This document shows, one piece after another, positions 38,208 through 49,090 of a DNA stretch of 64,000 nt (the first letter of the stretch is position 1; the number at the start of each line of letters is the position of its first letter). Origin of the DNA: Robiginitomaculum sp. GTDB taxonomy: Bacteria > Pseudomonadota > Alphaproteobacteria > Caulobacterales > Maricaulaceae. The position numbers and the translations under genes are program-made. The notes beneath the pieces are model-generated. The model was given only the letters and a program-made list of their open reading frames with translations, was not told the DNA's origin and made no database searches. The stretch lies in NCBI GenBank assembly GCA_015485335.1, contig WFTT01000092.1:1-64000 (forward strand). Direction: 5' to 3'.

Positions 38208-38689
38208 ACTCTGCCCTAGTCCTCTTTTCCATTTTATGAACCGCCAGGAAATTTGGATAAAGGTAATGTTATATCGGTTGCGGACAGCGATAAATTTAAG
38301 CAACATACTGTAATAAAAGATATTATTTGTTTTACTTCAAAACAGATAAGCGGGGCACGGCATTCAAATCTAGACAAATTCCACAATCGTTGGCGGGCTA
38401 TGTCTCGGCACAACTTACTAGCCAGTAAGGCCGGGATTTACACCTAATACGAGTGAATAAGTGCAGGGGTGCGGCATAAACTGTTGTGATTTCGCAACAC
38501 TATCGCGGTAAATATCACGAATAATCACATTTTCTTGATTGATGGCTAAAATATAATTTGGTCTTTTGACGCATTTTGGCCATATTTAAAAGAATCGCAG
38601 CATTCGGATTTGACGAATAATGAGTTTGCAAACTTGAATGCTGCTTTTTTTGTGCCGACATTTCCGGGACAGAATTTTTTAAATGTAGG

Positions 38690-41600
38690 ATGCCTGGCAT
38701 CCATCTACTGGGGGATTATCACGTGAAGTTAGCGACTCTAGGCATGCGCCTTTTGCAAAGCACTGCGTTAATAGCCATTAATTGCAGTGTTGCCGTAGCG
38801 CAGGACGCAGAAGAAAATGCAGACAAGAACAAGGAAGAAGATGCGGTTGTTGTAACCGGTTCTCGTATCCGCAGCGATACCTTTACCAGCCCGGTCGCGA
38901 TTGACGTCCTGTTGGTGGAAGATGCCAAAATTCAGGGTATCTCGGATATGGGCGGACTGTTACAGACCGTTACGGCGGCATCCGGTTCTTCCCAGGTTAC
39001 TTCAGCCGTTTCCAATGCATTTGTTTCAGATGGTGGTCTGGGTACAGAAACCATCGGCCTTCGTGGCTTGGCTGCCAACCGCACGCTGGATCTGATCAAT
39101 GGACGCCGTGCGGGGCCATCGGGTACCCGTGGTTCGGTCAGTTCATTTGATTTGAACTCATTGCCACTGGCTGGTATTTCCCGTGTGGATATCCTCAAAG
39201 ACGGTGCTTCATCGATTTATGGTTCCGACGCTATTGCCGGGGTTGTCAATTATATTACAGACAAATCTGATGGCGGCGTCATCGACTTTTACGCCCAGGC
39301 CCCTCAAAAAGGCGGCGGTGAAGAGTTCCGCATCAGTGGCAGTTACGGTAAGACCTTTAATAAAGGTCGTTTCCGGGTTACTGCTGATTACTTCAAAGAA
39401 GAACAACTTCGTCGTGGCGATCGCAGCTATCTGGATTGTAACGAGGCCTATGCCTTTGATGCCCAGGGCAATCGCGCTGATGTGATTGATCCGCGGACCG
39501 GTAAATACCAATGTCGTGATCTGCTTTGGGGTCAAGTCTGGATCTATGATTATGCCGGTTCGGATTCAAATATTCCTAACACGTTCCCTTATCTAGCTCA
39601 GTACGATTATTCCGGTGCCTTGGCTCAGTATCTGCCAACCTATCCAACACCGACCAATAGTAATCAGCTGAGAGTTCCAAACGGCTTTTTCCCGATCTAC
39701 TATGATCAGGATGATATTGACGGTCTGCCAGCCTGGAACGGCATTACCCTGGGTGACTTTGCTCCTGGTCTGATCGATGGCGATCTTGCCCGCGGTCTGG
39801 TCAACTATGATCACCCATTCCAGAACAAGGAATCTCTCAATCCTTCGGTTGAGCGTTATACCTTTATGGCCGATGGGGATTATCAGCTTACGGACAGCAT
39901 CACCGCTTATGGTGAATTCCTGTTCAATCGCCGTGTAACCAAAAGTGATGGTTATCGCCAATACTGGAGCTATATTTATGGTGAGGATGCCTTTGGTGGC
40001 ACCAATACCAATCCTATCGCTGCCGGTTGGGGCGGTAATGCACAATGGTTCAGCCCAACCGCCATTACCGACCGCAATGATCAGGAAACCACGGTTACAT
40101 ACTTGCGTTTCGTCGCTGGCCTGAAGGGCGACTTTGGCGATGGAATTCTTGATGGCTGGTCCTGGGATCTGTATGGCCAACGTTCAGACAGTCATGGCGT
40201 ATATGTTGCGGACGACATTTATGCTGACTCAATCAACAACTACAATTTCTCACTGGAATCCTGTGCCGGCATCAATGGTGGTATGACTACGGGTTCTACG
40301 GGCAATGGGGTTACGGTTGCCGGGCGTCCTTGTGTGGACGTGCCCTGGTTTGATCCCCAGTTGTTGGCTGGTAACATCTCCAAGGAAGTTGAAGACTTCC
40401 TGTTCCTTAAAACCCGGGGCGTAACGGATTATATCCAAACAACGTTCGAAGGTTTTGTAACTGGCGATGTTTACAAGCTGCCGGCAGGTAACGTGTCAGC
40501 GGCTGCTGGTCTTTATTTCCAGCGTGACGAAATCGACGACACGCCGGATGACCAATTGCTGGCTGGTAATATCTGGCTTTCTGCAGGTTCGGTTACGCGT
40601 GGTTCGCAAGACAGCAAAGCTATTTATGGCGAATTGGTTGTGCCTCTGCTGGCCGATAAACCAATGTTTGAAAACCTGACCCTGTCTGGTTCCGGACGCT
40701 ATACGGATATCACATCCAAGCGGACCACCGGCGAGAAAACCGGGGTTGATGGATTTAACTATCGTGCCAGTGTGGATTGGCAGGTGGTTCCGCAATTGCG
40801 CTTGCGTGGTACGACGGGTACGTCATTCCGGGCGCCTGGACTGTTCGAACAGTTCCTGGGTAACGAGCAAAGCAGTGCCCGTCAGGGTAATATTGACCCT
40901 TGTATTCAATGGGCTCAAAACCTTGCCAGTGGTTCCATCAATCAGACGACCGCCAATAACTGTGCGGCCGATGGCATTCCGGACAATTATGTCGGTGGTG
41001 CGATTACCGCAGCGGTTAACCGCGGTGGTGGTTTTGGGGTTCTGAAACCGGAAACCTCGCAAAACTATACGGTTGGTGCTATTCTGACCCCCAGTTTTGC
41101 CGATCTGAGCATTGCGGTTGATTACTTCGACATCACTATCAAGGATGAAATTGATACCTTGAGTGCAGGCCAAATCCTGGCTGGGTGTTATAACTCTGAA
41201 AACTTTGCCACAGAGCCTTTGTGTAACCTGTTTACACGGAATCCTCCGGGCAATGATGCCTATCGGATTGTTGATGTGAACGCCACGTTCATTAACGTGA
41301 ATATGCAACAGAACTCGGGCGTTGATTTCACGCTGCAATATGGTCAGGAAACGCCAATTGGCCATTTTGATTTGACGACGCAATGGACCTATCAGATCCG
41401 TTCTCGCGGTCTGTTGCTGGCCAGTGACCAGATTGAAGACTTCAATGGTGAACTGGGCGAGCCTAAGCTCACTGGTTTTGCCAACATTACCTATGATCCT
41501 GGTAAAAACTGGAGACTGCGCTGGAACATCAATTATATCGGCAGCACGTCCAATCAGGCTCGTTTTGACCGCAACAACCCGAACCCAACGCTTTATGGTC

Positions 41601-41824
41601 GTCCGGTTACCTATAAGGTTACTACAGAGACCACCATCTATCATGCGTTGTCGTTTGAGTACGTAAGGGAAAATGGCTGGATTATTCGCGGCGGTGTTAA
41701 CAACATCTTTGACGAAGCCCCGCCCGCGATTTCTCGTGCGGATTCCGGTAACTCACCAATCCGGTCACAATATGACTACCTTGGTCGTCGTGGCTTTATC
41801 AATATCACCAAGGAATTTAACTAA
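38690..41824 (+). CDS. Large TonB-dependent receptor (1044 aa)
   Basis: VVVTGSRIRSDTFTSPVAIDVL, RVDILKDGASSIYGSDAIAGVVNYIT, C-terminal RGFINITKEFN. Confidence 0.92.
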   Translation: MPGIHLLGDYHVKLATLGMRLLQSTALIAINCSVAVAQDAEENADKNKEEDAVVVTGSRIRSDTFTSPVAIDVLLVEDAKIQGISDMGGLLQTVTAASGSSQVTSAVSNAFVSDGGLGTETIGLRGLAANRTLDLINGRRAGPSGTRGSVSSFDLNSLPLAGISRVDILKDGASSIYGSDAIAGVVNYITDKSDGGVIDFYAQAPQKGGGEEFRISGSYGKTFNKGRFRVTADYFKEEQLRRGDRSYLDCNEAYAFDAQGNRADVIDPRTGKYQCRDLLWGQVWIYDYAGSDSNIPNTFPYLAQYDYSGALAQYLPTYPTPTNSNQLRVPNGFFPIYYDQDDIDGLPAWNGITLGDFAPGLIDGDLARGLVNYDHPFQNKESLNPSVERYTFMADGDYQLTDSITAYGEFLFNRRVTKSDGYRQYWSYIYGEDAFGGTNTNPIAAGWGGNAQWFSPTAITDRNDQETTVTYLRFVAGLKGDFGDGILDGWSWDLYGQRSDSHGVYVADDIYADSINNYNFSLESCAGINGGMTTGSTGNGVTVAGRPCVDVPWFDPQLLAGNISKEVEDFLFLKTRGVTDYIQTTFEGFVTGDVYKLPAGNVSAAAGLYFQRDEIDDTPDDQLLAGNIWLSAGSVTRGSQDSKAIYGELVVPLLADKPMFENLTLSGSGRYTDITSKRTTGEKTGVDGFNYRASVDWQVVPQLRLRGTTGTSFRAPGLFEQFLGNEQSSARQGNIDPCIQWAQNLASGSINQTTANNCAADGIPDNYVGGAITAAVNRGGGFGVLKPETSQNYTVGAILTPSFADLSIAVDYFDITIKDEIDTLSAGQILAGCYNSENFATEPLCNLFTRNPPGNDAYRIVDVNATFINVNMQQNSGVDFTLQYGQETPIGHFDLTTQWTYQIRSRGLLLASDQIEDFNGELGEPKLTGFANITYDPGKNWRLRWNINYIGSTSNQARFDRNNPNPTLYGRPVTYKVTTETTIYHALSFEYVRENGWIIRGGVNNIFDEAPPAISRADSGNSPIRSQYDYLGRRGFINITKEFN

Positions 41825-41862
41825 GAATATGGATTGACGACACTTTTATGTATCGTCCATAT

Positions 41863-41897
41863 AAAAGTAGCGGGTTTCATACCCGCTACTTTTTTTA
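41863..41897 (+). terminator. Rho-independent terminator after the 1044-aa TonB receptor
   Basis: Perfect 13-nt arms aaaagtagcgggt / acccgctactttt (41863-41875, 41881-41893) followed by a T run. Confidence 0.85.
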
Positions 41898-41921
41898 TTC
41901 CTGCAACCCAGAAAACAAAAT

Positions 41922-42710
41922 ATGCCCCGTGTAATCGCCAAAGCCGATAACCTGAATACGTTGAACCGTGATTTCGAGCAGGCCCCCTTAACGCATCCGG
42001 TGTTTCTCAACAGTGTGCCCAAATGCGGCACCCACCTGATCAAGAACATTTTTCGGATGTTTACTCCGGTGGAACAGCAGTACCACAAGGCTTTTATCCA
42101 GTTCCCAAATCTGCGGGAGAGCCGCAGTGCATTTGCAATAGATACACCTCAGCTAAGCTGGGGGCATCTATTGTTCGCAGACACCTCGGCAATGATCCTC
42201 AAAGATGTGCATCATATTATATTGGTGCGAGACCCCTATGACTGGGTGTTGGCGCGGGCGCGCTTCTTTTTGTCCGATAATTTTCAGGCTAATCTTGAGC
42301 ACCTAAAAGGCGGAGCGGTGCATATTGAGGATTACCTAAACATGATGATTTTTGGCATTTATAATAAGGTGCCTACCATGCAGGAAATCTTTCTGAATAA
42401 CGCCGTGGCGTGGCTGGGCACATCGGCACACCTGGTGCGTTATGAAGATATCATCACGCATCTGAAAAACCTGGATGCACCGGCGGCAAAAGACTTTTTT
42501 AGGACTCTGTTGGGTTATGGTGGCGTGGCCTTGCCCAAGGATTGGAAAAAACGCATCGAGGTGGGGGCCGATCGCTCGCAGAGCGGCACTTCTCGCGAAA
42601 ACCTGAAAATTAAGGGCGAAGAAAAAATACCGTCCGAGCTACCTGACATGCAAAAAAAATTGGTCGACTTTGCAGCACCAGGTCTTAGAGAGCTTCTTGG
42701 CTATACCTAG
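41922..42710 (+). CDS. Sulfotransferase-like protein (PAPS-dependent family)
   Basis: VFLNSVPKCGTHLIKNIFRMF resembles the 5'-phosphosulfate loop; HHIILVRDPYDWVLARARFFLSD resembles the 3'-phosphate motif. Confidence 0.7.
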   Translation: MPRVIAKADNLNTLNRDFEQAPLTHPVFLNSVPKCGTHLIKNIFRMFTPVEQQYHKAFIQFPNLRESRSAFAIDTPQLSWGHLLFADTSAMILKDVHHIILVRDPYDWVLARARFFLSDNFQANLEHLKGGAVHIEDYLNMMIFGIYNKVPTMQEIFLNNAVAWLGTSAHLVRYEDIITHLKNLDAPAAKDFFRTLLGYGGVALPKDWKKRIEVGADRSQSGTSRENLKIKGEEKIPSELPDMQKKLVDFAAPGLRELLGYT

Positions 42711-42731
42711 GCTCTGTGTTGGATCGGCGTC

Positions 42732-44360
42732 TTACACCCAGCCGGCCGGCACCATCTTTTTCTCATATTGCGGCATACCCAGGGTTTTATTCAGCCATAT
42801 GTGGTGAGGCGGCAGTTTGCGTGGTGCTTCGCGCAGGCGGTCAATGATAAAGGGAAAGACACGGCTGGGGGGGCGTTTATCGCCAAACTTTTCCTTAAAT
42901 TCCGGCCCGCGAAAATCCATCCCATAAAGAATACACTCATAACTTTCGTGGTTCCACAAACCGGCGGTATCTACCGGCGGGCGGTTGTCAATGGTCGGAT
43001 CAAAAGGCTTGGCTTCATAAGGATAACCGGCAAAGGCCTGATCTTCAAAGTCTGCATTGGAAGGGGCCTTGATGTGCCAGAATTCTAGTTTTGATTTCAG
43101 GCGATCATTTATATGTTCGGGCTGTTGTACTGCCTTCCAAAATGGCGAGTCCGTTCGCCGGGTCAGGCAGTAGTGCATATTGATGAAATCAAGAATTTCC
43201 AGATAACGGTTGGACATGATCCGGTTATAGCGAAAAGCCAGAGCGGCCATGTTTTCACTGTCATAGGGGAAGTGTTCGGCCAGCATGACTGCAGAAAGAT
43301 CTGCGAGATAAAGCCCCGTGGATTCCAGCGGTTCAATAAAGCCGCCGGCCAATCCAATAGCGATGCAATTGCCAACCCAGGCCTGGCGGCGTTGCCCTAC
43401 TCTAAACTTGATGATGCGGGTTTCAATTTCGTCTGCATCTTCGTTCAGTCCCTGATAAGCCAGCAATTCTTTGCGGGCGCTTGCCTCGTCGATAAAGTCA
43501 CTGGAATGCACATAACCCAGCGAGCGGCGATTTTGCATGGGAATATCCCATACCCAGCCAGAGGAGAGTGCCGTCGCCGTTGTGTAGGGGCGCACAATGC
43601 CCGGGAAATAATCCTCATAGGGAAACTGTGCAACAATAGCCTGGTTACATAACAGCCATTGCGAATAATCGTCATGGGGCACGTTCAGGGTTTTACCGAT
43701 TAACAGTGCTGAAAACCCGGTGCTATCTATAAAAATATCGCCTTCAACGTCCTGCTCAATATCCAGTTTGACGCTGGTGATGATGTTGGGGTCCTTGACG
43801 CGGACATCAACCACATTTGCCAATATGTGATGAACGCCACGGGCAACGGAAAAGTCTCGTAAATAATCTGCAAACTTGGCTGCATTCATGTGGTAGGCAT
43901 ATTTCATAGGGGCGCCAAAGGTCCATTCCCCCAGCATTTTGGGGGCCATATTCCATTCACAGATCATGGTCTGGGCGCAAACGCATTCCGAAAAGGCAAT
44001 ATCGCGCTGGCTGCGCATCCATTCCGGGCCGGAATAGTCGATGGGGCCGGGGCGAACCCGACTAAAGGGGTGGTGATAATAGGTGCCGTTATTTTCCAGC
44101 CAATTGGCATATTTGATCGATTGTTTGAAGGTTGCATCTGTGGCCTTCATGAAATCTATTTCGTCAATACCGATGACGCTAAGCACATGCCCGATGGATG
44201 GGATGGTGGCTTCACCAACGGAAATCCGAGGCGTGGTTGGGGATTCAATCAGGGTAATTTCAACGGTTTTATGCTTGCCACCCCGGTTCAGTGCCCCATT
44301 TAAATAAGCCGCCGCCATCCAGCCCGCAGACCCGCCACCTACAATCACTACTTTTTTCAT
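42732..44360 (-). CDS. Flavin-dependent tryptophan-halogenase family protein
   Basis: KKVVIVGGGSAGWMAAAYLNGAL, DATFKQSIKYANWLE, WVWDIPMQNR (WxWxIP), GGFIEPLESTGLYL; probable start at 44360 (MKKVVIV), ORF track extends to 44399. Confidence 0.9.
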   Translation of the reverse strand: MKKVVIVGGGSAGWMAAAYLNGALNRGGKHKTVEITLIESPTTPRISVGEATIPSIGHVLSVIGIDEIDFMKATDATFKQSIKYANWLENNGTYYHHPFSRVRPGPIDYSGPEWMRSQRDIAFSECVCAQTMICEWNMAPKMLGEWTFGAPMKYAYHMNAAKFADYLRDFSVARGVHHILANVVDVRVKDPNIITSVKLDIEQDVEGDIFIDSTGFSALLIGKTLNVPHDDYSQWLLCNQAIVAQFPYEDYFPGIVRPYTTATALSSGWVWDIPMQNRRSLGYVHSSDFIDEASARKELLAYQGLNEDADEIETRIIKFRVGQRRQAWVGNCIAIGLAGGFIEPLESTGLYLADLSAVMLAEHFPYDSENMAALAFRYNRIMSNRYLEILDFINMHYCLTRRTDSPFWKAVQQPEHINDRLKSKLEFWHIKAPSNADFEDQAFAGYPYEAKPFDPTIDNRPPVDTAGLWNHESYECILYGMDFRGPEFKEKFGDKRPPSRVFPFIIDRLREAPRKLPPHHIWLNKTLGMPQYEKKMVPAGWV

Positions 44361-44594
44361 CAGCCCCGCCTTACCTTGAGTAGGTCGTTCCAAAATCATT
44401 GTTTTACAACGATTATCCCATTTCCAATAGCGATTCTGGCACAGTTACCCGGGTTGGTCTATTCAGAATATGTGCGACATCATGGCGTGGGTTTGACGAA
44501 GGCGCAGCAATATTCCTGACCATAAGCTATGACGTGGCAGAGCGTTTGATAATTAGCGGATCTTGCCAGGCTAAAACCGTATTTTACGTACTGT

Positions 44595-45710
44595 CTACCA
44601 ATGCGTAAGGCCGGTAATTGCACTCTGATACAAGGTCGGAGCTTGGGACAGTACAGCATCTCGCCATCTGGAATCCTGGGGGCAAAACCGGTCAATCAGC
44701 TGTGTGCGTACGCTATCTACAAGGGAGTTGTCCGTCATATAATTCGCTTTCAGCCAGTCATCCAGCAATAGCGATTGCAGCATTTCATCCACTTTATACG
44801 TACCCCATTCAATCACCACACATAGGGTTTCTGCATCACCAATACTGGTAATTTTTTTCTTTAAGCCTCTGATAATCAACCCGGAATAATCCGGGGAAGC
44901 ACCATCCAGGATATCATCACTGTGGATGGTGTGCGGTGCCCACCAGTCTTTGGCCTGGGCATAGGCCCGTGAGGAGACAGGGTCATCCATGATGAAATAT
45001 GGCTTTCCATATGCGCCAATACCGGTATGCCAATCCACCATGACAATTTTTTTGGCGAACCTCAGGTATTCTTCCACTATTGTATAAAGGGTACGGCAGG
45101 ACCAACTGAGGGCATTTCCGCCATAACTCATACCATTGGGATAGGTGTACTGGCCGGCGGTAATGCCACCAATTGAGCGGCCCAAACCATGCTGTGCGCT
45201 ATAGGCATGAAAGGCTTGTATAAAGGTCTCCAGTCCATCCGGATCAACCTGAGCCTCTTTGATCAGGGGGTGCAGCTCATCATAGGCCGCATTAACAGGA
45301 TAGGGCTGGGTATGATCCAAACAGTTGCGATTTAGGTCGATCCCGTCCTCATTGCCACGGCGATCATATGCCCATCCAAACGGATTGACCGGATATATGA
45401 TCAACAGGGCGGTGTTGTTGGCCAGTTCTAAATGGGCGTTGCTGTGTAAAAATTGCATGATTGTTGCCGCGCCGGTGGAGGCTTCCAACCCATGGGTGCC
45501 GCAACTGATGACCATTACCTTTTCGGCGTTTTGGGGGCCAAACCAGGCACAATCAATGGCCAGATCCTCTCCACAGGGGCCTTTGTGGTCTGTGTGGATA
45601 TAGGCTTGGAGGTCAAGACCTTTTGCCGTGCACATTTCGCGAAACCTCTGACGGCCCTCACGATAGTTTCGACTGAAAAAGAGCGTAGGTGAGGCGGACT
45701 CAGAGAACAT
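44595..45710 (-). CDS. DUF2817/M14-like zinc carboxypeptidase-family protein
   Basis: VISCGTHGLEASTGAATIMQFL, LIIYPVNPFGWAYDRRGNEDGIDLNRNCLDH, MVDWHTGIGAYGKPYF; likely start 45710. Confidence 0.72.
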   Translation of the reverse strand: MFSESASPTLFFSRNYREGRQRFREMCTAKGLDLQAYIHTDHKGPCGEDLAIDCAWFGPQNAEKVMVISCGTHGLEASTGAATIMQFLHSNAHLELANNTALLIIYPVNPFGWAYDRRGNEDGIDLNRNCLDHTQPYPVNAAYDELHPLIKEAQVDPDGLETFIQAFHAYSAQHGLGRSIGGITAGQYTYPNGMSYGGNALSWSCRTLYTIVEEYLRFAKKIVMVDWHTGIGAYGKPYFIMDDPVSSRAYAQAKDWWAPHTIHSDDILDGASPDYSGLIIRGLKKKITSIGDAETLCVVIEWGTYKVDEMLQSLLLDDWLKANYMTDNSLVDSVRTQLIDRFCPQDSRWRDAVLSQAPTLYQSAITGLTHW

Positions 45711-46530
45711 GTTCGGAAAACTCTTCCAGCAAGGCATTGAAATATCCTGGCGCCTCGACAAAGGGGGCATGGCCACAATCTGTACGTGTAAAAACTTTGT
45801 CCCGCCACAGATTACGCCAAGGCAAAGTAGTCAGGTATTCAAGCGATACAAAGGGATCCTGTTCACCATGCACAACACAGATCGGATTTGCCCATTGCGA
45901 AGCGGTCTGGAACTGGTTGTGACCATTGCTGCCACTCATCCAGTGTTCGACCATGATTTGTCTGGCCTTGCCTTCTGTACGTAAGGCGCATTGGTAAAAC
46001 GCATCGGGGATAGGATTCAATGTACCATAAATGGAGTGCACATAGGCCGTTATATCCTCTTTGCTAGCCTGACTATCCGCGATAGCGGTTTCAAACGTTG
46101 CCGGTAGATAAGCCTTGTCAATATTCTCCATACCGGGGCCGACCGGCGGCGCCCCAAAAATCATCAACCCTTTTGACGCATTGCCGGCACCCGCCATTTC
46201 CAGGGCAATATTCCCCCCTAAAGACCAGCCAACCAGAATGTAATCGCTAAGCCCCAGTGTGTTGATGAGTTTGCCAATCAGCTCTGCATAACCAGGGATG
46301 GTGTAGGTGGTTTCCGGTGAAAGGGCATTATCAGACTTTCCGTGCCCAGGAAGATCAAGTGCTAAAATGGAAAAACGTGAATCCTTGAAATATGAAAACT
46401 GCTTGAAAAACACATCCTTACAGCCAGAATTTCCGTGTAGAAGAATCAACGTCTTTGGGCCATTGCCCTGTCGTAACAGACTGAGCTTAATACCCTCGAT
46501 TTCAACTTCGCTAGGGGATAGATTATCCAT
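45700..46530 (-). CDS. Alpha/beta-fold hydrolase
   Basis: LILLHGNSGCKDVFF, ILALDLPGHGKSD, LVGWSLGGNIALEMAG (nucleophile elbow), DCGHAPFVEAPGYFN. Confidence 0.88.
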   Translation of the reverse strand: MDNLSPSEVEIEGIKLSLLRQGNGPKTLILLHGNSGCKDVFFKQFSYFKDSRFSILALDLPGHGKSDNALSPETTYTIPGYAELIGKLINTLGLSDYILVGWSLGGNIALEMAGAGNASKGLMIFGAPPVGPGMENIDKAYLPATFETAIADSQASKEDITAYVHSIYGTLNPIPDAFYQCALRTEGKARQIMVEHWMSGSNGHNQFQTASQWANPICVVHGEQDPFVSLEYLTTLPWRNLWRDKVFTRTDCGHAPFVEAPGYFNALLEEFSEHVL

Positions 46531-46627
46531 GAGGTATAACCTTTATTGGCGATGGATTAGATCGATAAAAGAGATGCGCCTTGCCTGTAGCCTGGAGAAT
46601 CCATGACAGGCAAGGCAAGTACACTCC

Positions 46628-48988
46628 TTAAAAATTGGCGGTTACCCCCAATCCATAAGTGCGGCCGATTTTGGGCTTGTTGGTAATGGTACCAAAGAAG
46701 TCCCGGAAGTTATCGTCCAGACCGTCTTCATTGGTCAGGTTGCGGCCCCAGAGATAAAAGGCGAACCGTTCATTATTCGGTATAATGCCAATGCGGCCGT
46801 TCAGTTGGGTCACTTTACCGATATAGCCAAAGGGGACACTGCTGCCGCCCAGTAATTGGGTGCTCTTTACATTGTTGACGGTGGTGAAATAGCCGCCCGA
46901 ATGAGTGACATCGGCGCGCACCAGTAACGAGCTGTTCAGGGAAGGTATTTCATGGGTGTATACTGCGCTGAACGAGGCGGTGAAGTCCGGTGCATTAGGC
47001 AGTTTATTGCCTGTTACATCAGCCCCTGCCGTACCGCCTCCGGGGAAGGAATCAAATTTGGCATCCAGCAACCCCAACGAGCCTTGCAGATGCAGATCTT
47101 CGGTAACCTGTAATTGCAATTCTGCCTCGATGCCTTTGGTCTGTACCTGGGCTGCATTGGTGATTCTGATGGAGGTGCGGCCACCCCCAAGGTCAACAAA
47201 CTGATTGACCTGGTAATTGTCATAATTAGACAAAAAGGCCGCGAGGTTCAGCTTGAAGCGGCCATCGGCAAAATTGCCCTTGAAGCCAAATTCATAACTG
47301 TCCACGGTCTCTTTGTTGAATTCCAGACCATTATTGGCCGCCAGTTCATTGGCATTGATAAAGTCCAGATTGAAACCGCCACTTTTATACCCAGAGGAGT
47401 ATTTGGCGTACATATTGGCATCATCCGTCAGGGCATAGGAAAGACTGAGCGCCGGCGAGAAGAATTTATCCTGACGTTTATTGAGCAGAGGGGAGGGCGC
47501 CGGTGGGTTCGGGTCTGTGGGATCTACCCCGGTGGAACCGATATTGAAAAGACCCGATTTAGTCCCATCCAATACCCAGTTTACGTTTTTGTCTTCAACG
47601 CTATAGCGTCCTCCAAAACCAATGGTCAGGCGGTCGCTAAGGTCATAGCTGCCGTTTACATAACCGGCGATACTTTCGGTGGTTACATCACCACGGTTGA
47701 AAATCACCGAACCTTCGGGACCAAATCCTACAAAATTGGCAATAAAGGCCAACTGTCCCTGGGTTACCGTGGCGGGATTAAAGCCAAAGGCCGGTGCCAC
47801 GGCCGGGGCTAAAAAGCCCTCAAAAAAGTCAAATCCGATAATCCCATCCCGTATCGTATGGGCATTCTGGTGGTAGTAATACAGGCCGGCCATATAGGTC
47901 AGTTTTTGATTGTCCGGGGAAATAAACTGAAATTCTTGTGTGAACTGTTTGAAATCATCAGTGTATTGAATAGAGAAAATGTCGATGGGAGAATAATCCG
48001 TAGCATTTTCTGTAAACCCGTGGGTGTCCCGATAGCCAGTGATGGACTTTAACGTAAAGCCGTTTGGCAATTCATACTGCATGTCCGCCATGCCACCTTT
48101 AACATCTCTTTTGTCAAGGGGATCGATATTAAAGGCGACACTGCGGGCCTCAGGGGCAAAGGCCACGGGTCCAATGCCCAGAAAATCCGACAAGGGTTCG
48201 CCCAAAAGTGCCAGATTATCTGATTTGAGCATGTCAAAAGCCAGATTGACTTCAAAGTTCTCACTGGGGCTCAACCTTAACTGCCCCCGATAGGCCAGCA
48301 CATCTTTTGAGGCCAGCTTGTTCCCGGTTGTAATGTTTTTGATGTAGCCATCGCGGTCTGTTTTTGCGATCGAGAATTTGGCTGCAGCCTTTTCACCAAG
48401 AGGCAGATTCACCATGCCTTTGAATTCGCGGTAATTATAATTGCCAAGATCAGCGCTGACCTGGCCATAAAACTCATCACCGGGCTTTACCGTAACCAGG
48501 CTAATGGCACCGGCCACCGTGTTTTTGCCAAACAGCATACCTTGGGGGCCGCGAAGAACCTCTACCCGTTCCAGGTCCAGCAACTCCTGATTTACTGAAG
48601 GTGATTGGCCCATATAGACGCCGTCTACATATACGCCAACCCGGCTGTCAAAACCAATATTCCGGCTGTTTGAACCAACGCCGCGAATAGTGATCGCCGA
48701 GCGAAAGTCCGTACCATTGGAAATCTGGACATTGGGAATGTATTCCGAAATTTCAGACAGTTCGCGAATGCTGGTCTGGTCTATATCATCGGCGCCCATA
48801 ACCGAGATCGCAATGGGCACTTCAGACAGTTTTTCGGCACGCTTGGTGGCTGTAACAATGATGACGTCTTCTTCATTGTCTACCTGTGCCTGTGCCGGCA
48901 GACAGAGCGCACTGGTGGCCAATAGGGCGCTCAAACCTAAGGCCAGTCTCGAGCGAGATATCGTATATGAAGCATGGTTTGTCATCAT
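46628..48988 (-). CDS. TonB-dependent receptor
   Basis: DVIIVTATKRAEKLSEVPIAISVM TonB box/plug, LERVEVLRGPQGMLFGKNTVAGAI, C-terminal RTYGLGVTANF. Confidence 0.93.
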   Translation of the reverse strand: MMTNHASYTISRSRLALGLSALLATSALCLPAQAQVDNEEDVIIVTATKRAEKLSEVPIAISVMGADDIDQTSIRELSEISEYIPNVQISNGTDFRSAITIRGVGSNSRNIGFDSRVGVYVDGVYMGQSPSVNQELLDLERVEVLRGPQGMLFGKNTVAGAISLVTVKPGDEFYGQVSADLGNYNYREFKGMVNLPLGEKAAAKFSIAKTDRDGYIKNITTGNKLASKDVLAYRGQLRLSPSENFEVNLAFDMLKSDNLALLGEPLSDFLGIGPVAFAPEARSVAFNIDPLDKRDVKGGMADMQYELPNGFTLKSITGYRDTHGFTENATDYSPIDIFSIQYTDDFKQFTQEFQFISPDNQKLTYMAGLYYYHQNAHTIRDGIIGFDFFEGFLAPAVAPAFGFNPATVTQGQLAFIANFVGFGPEGSVIFNRGDVTTESIAGYVNGSYDLSDRLTIGFGGRYSVEDKNVNWVLDGTKSGLFNIGSTGVDPTDPNPPAPSPLLNKRQDKFFSPALSLSYALTDDANMYAKYSSGYKSGGFNLDFINANELAANNGLEFNKETVDSYEFGFKGNFADGRFKLNLAAFLSNYDNYQVNQFVDLGGGRTSIRITNAAQVQTKGIEAELQLQVTEDLHLQGSLGLLDAKFDSFPGGGTAGADVTGNKLPNAPDFTASFSAVYTHEIPSLNSSLLVRADVTHSGGYFTTVNNVKSTQLLGGSSVPFGYIGKVTQLNGRIGIIPNNERFAFYLWGRNLTNEDGLDDNFRDFFGTITNKPKIGRTYGLGVTANF

Positions 48989-49016
48989 AGTCCCCTGTGT
49001 TATGTCCTGTTTGGTG

Positions 49017-49062
49017 ATGGCTTGCTATTACTATACAGCCCTGTATAGTAATAGCAAGCCAT
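49017..49062. promoter_or_regulatory. Perfect 46-bp palindrome (22-nt arms, 2-nt spacer), candidate TetR operator
   Basis: atggcttgctattactatacag-cc-ctgtatagtaatagcaagccat between divergent TonB receptor (starts 48988) and TetR gene (starts 49091). Confidence 0.8.
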
Positions 49063-49090
49063 ACCGGACCTTTGCAAAGGGGTAGGCGTT

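Noticed and set aside
40823-41644. 273-aa − strand ORF inside the TonB receptor
   Set aside because: Antisense to conserved TonB barrel sequence; no recognisable domain.
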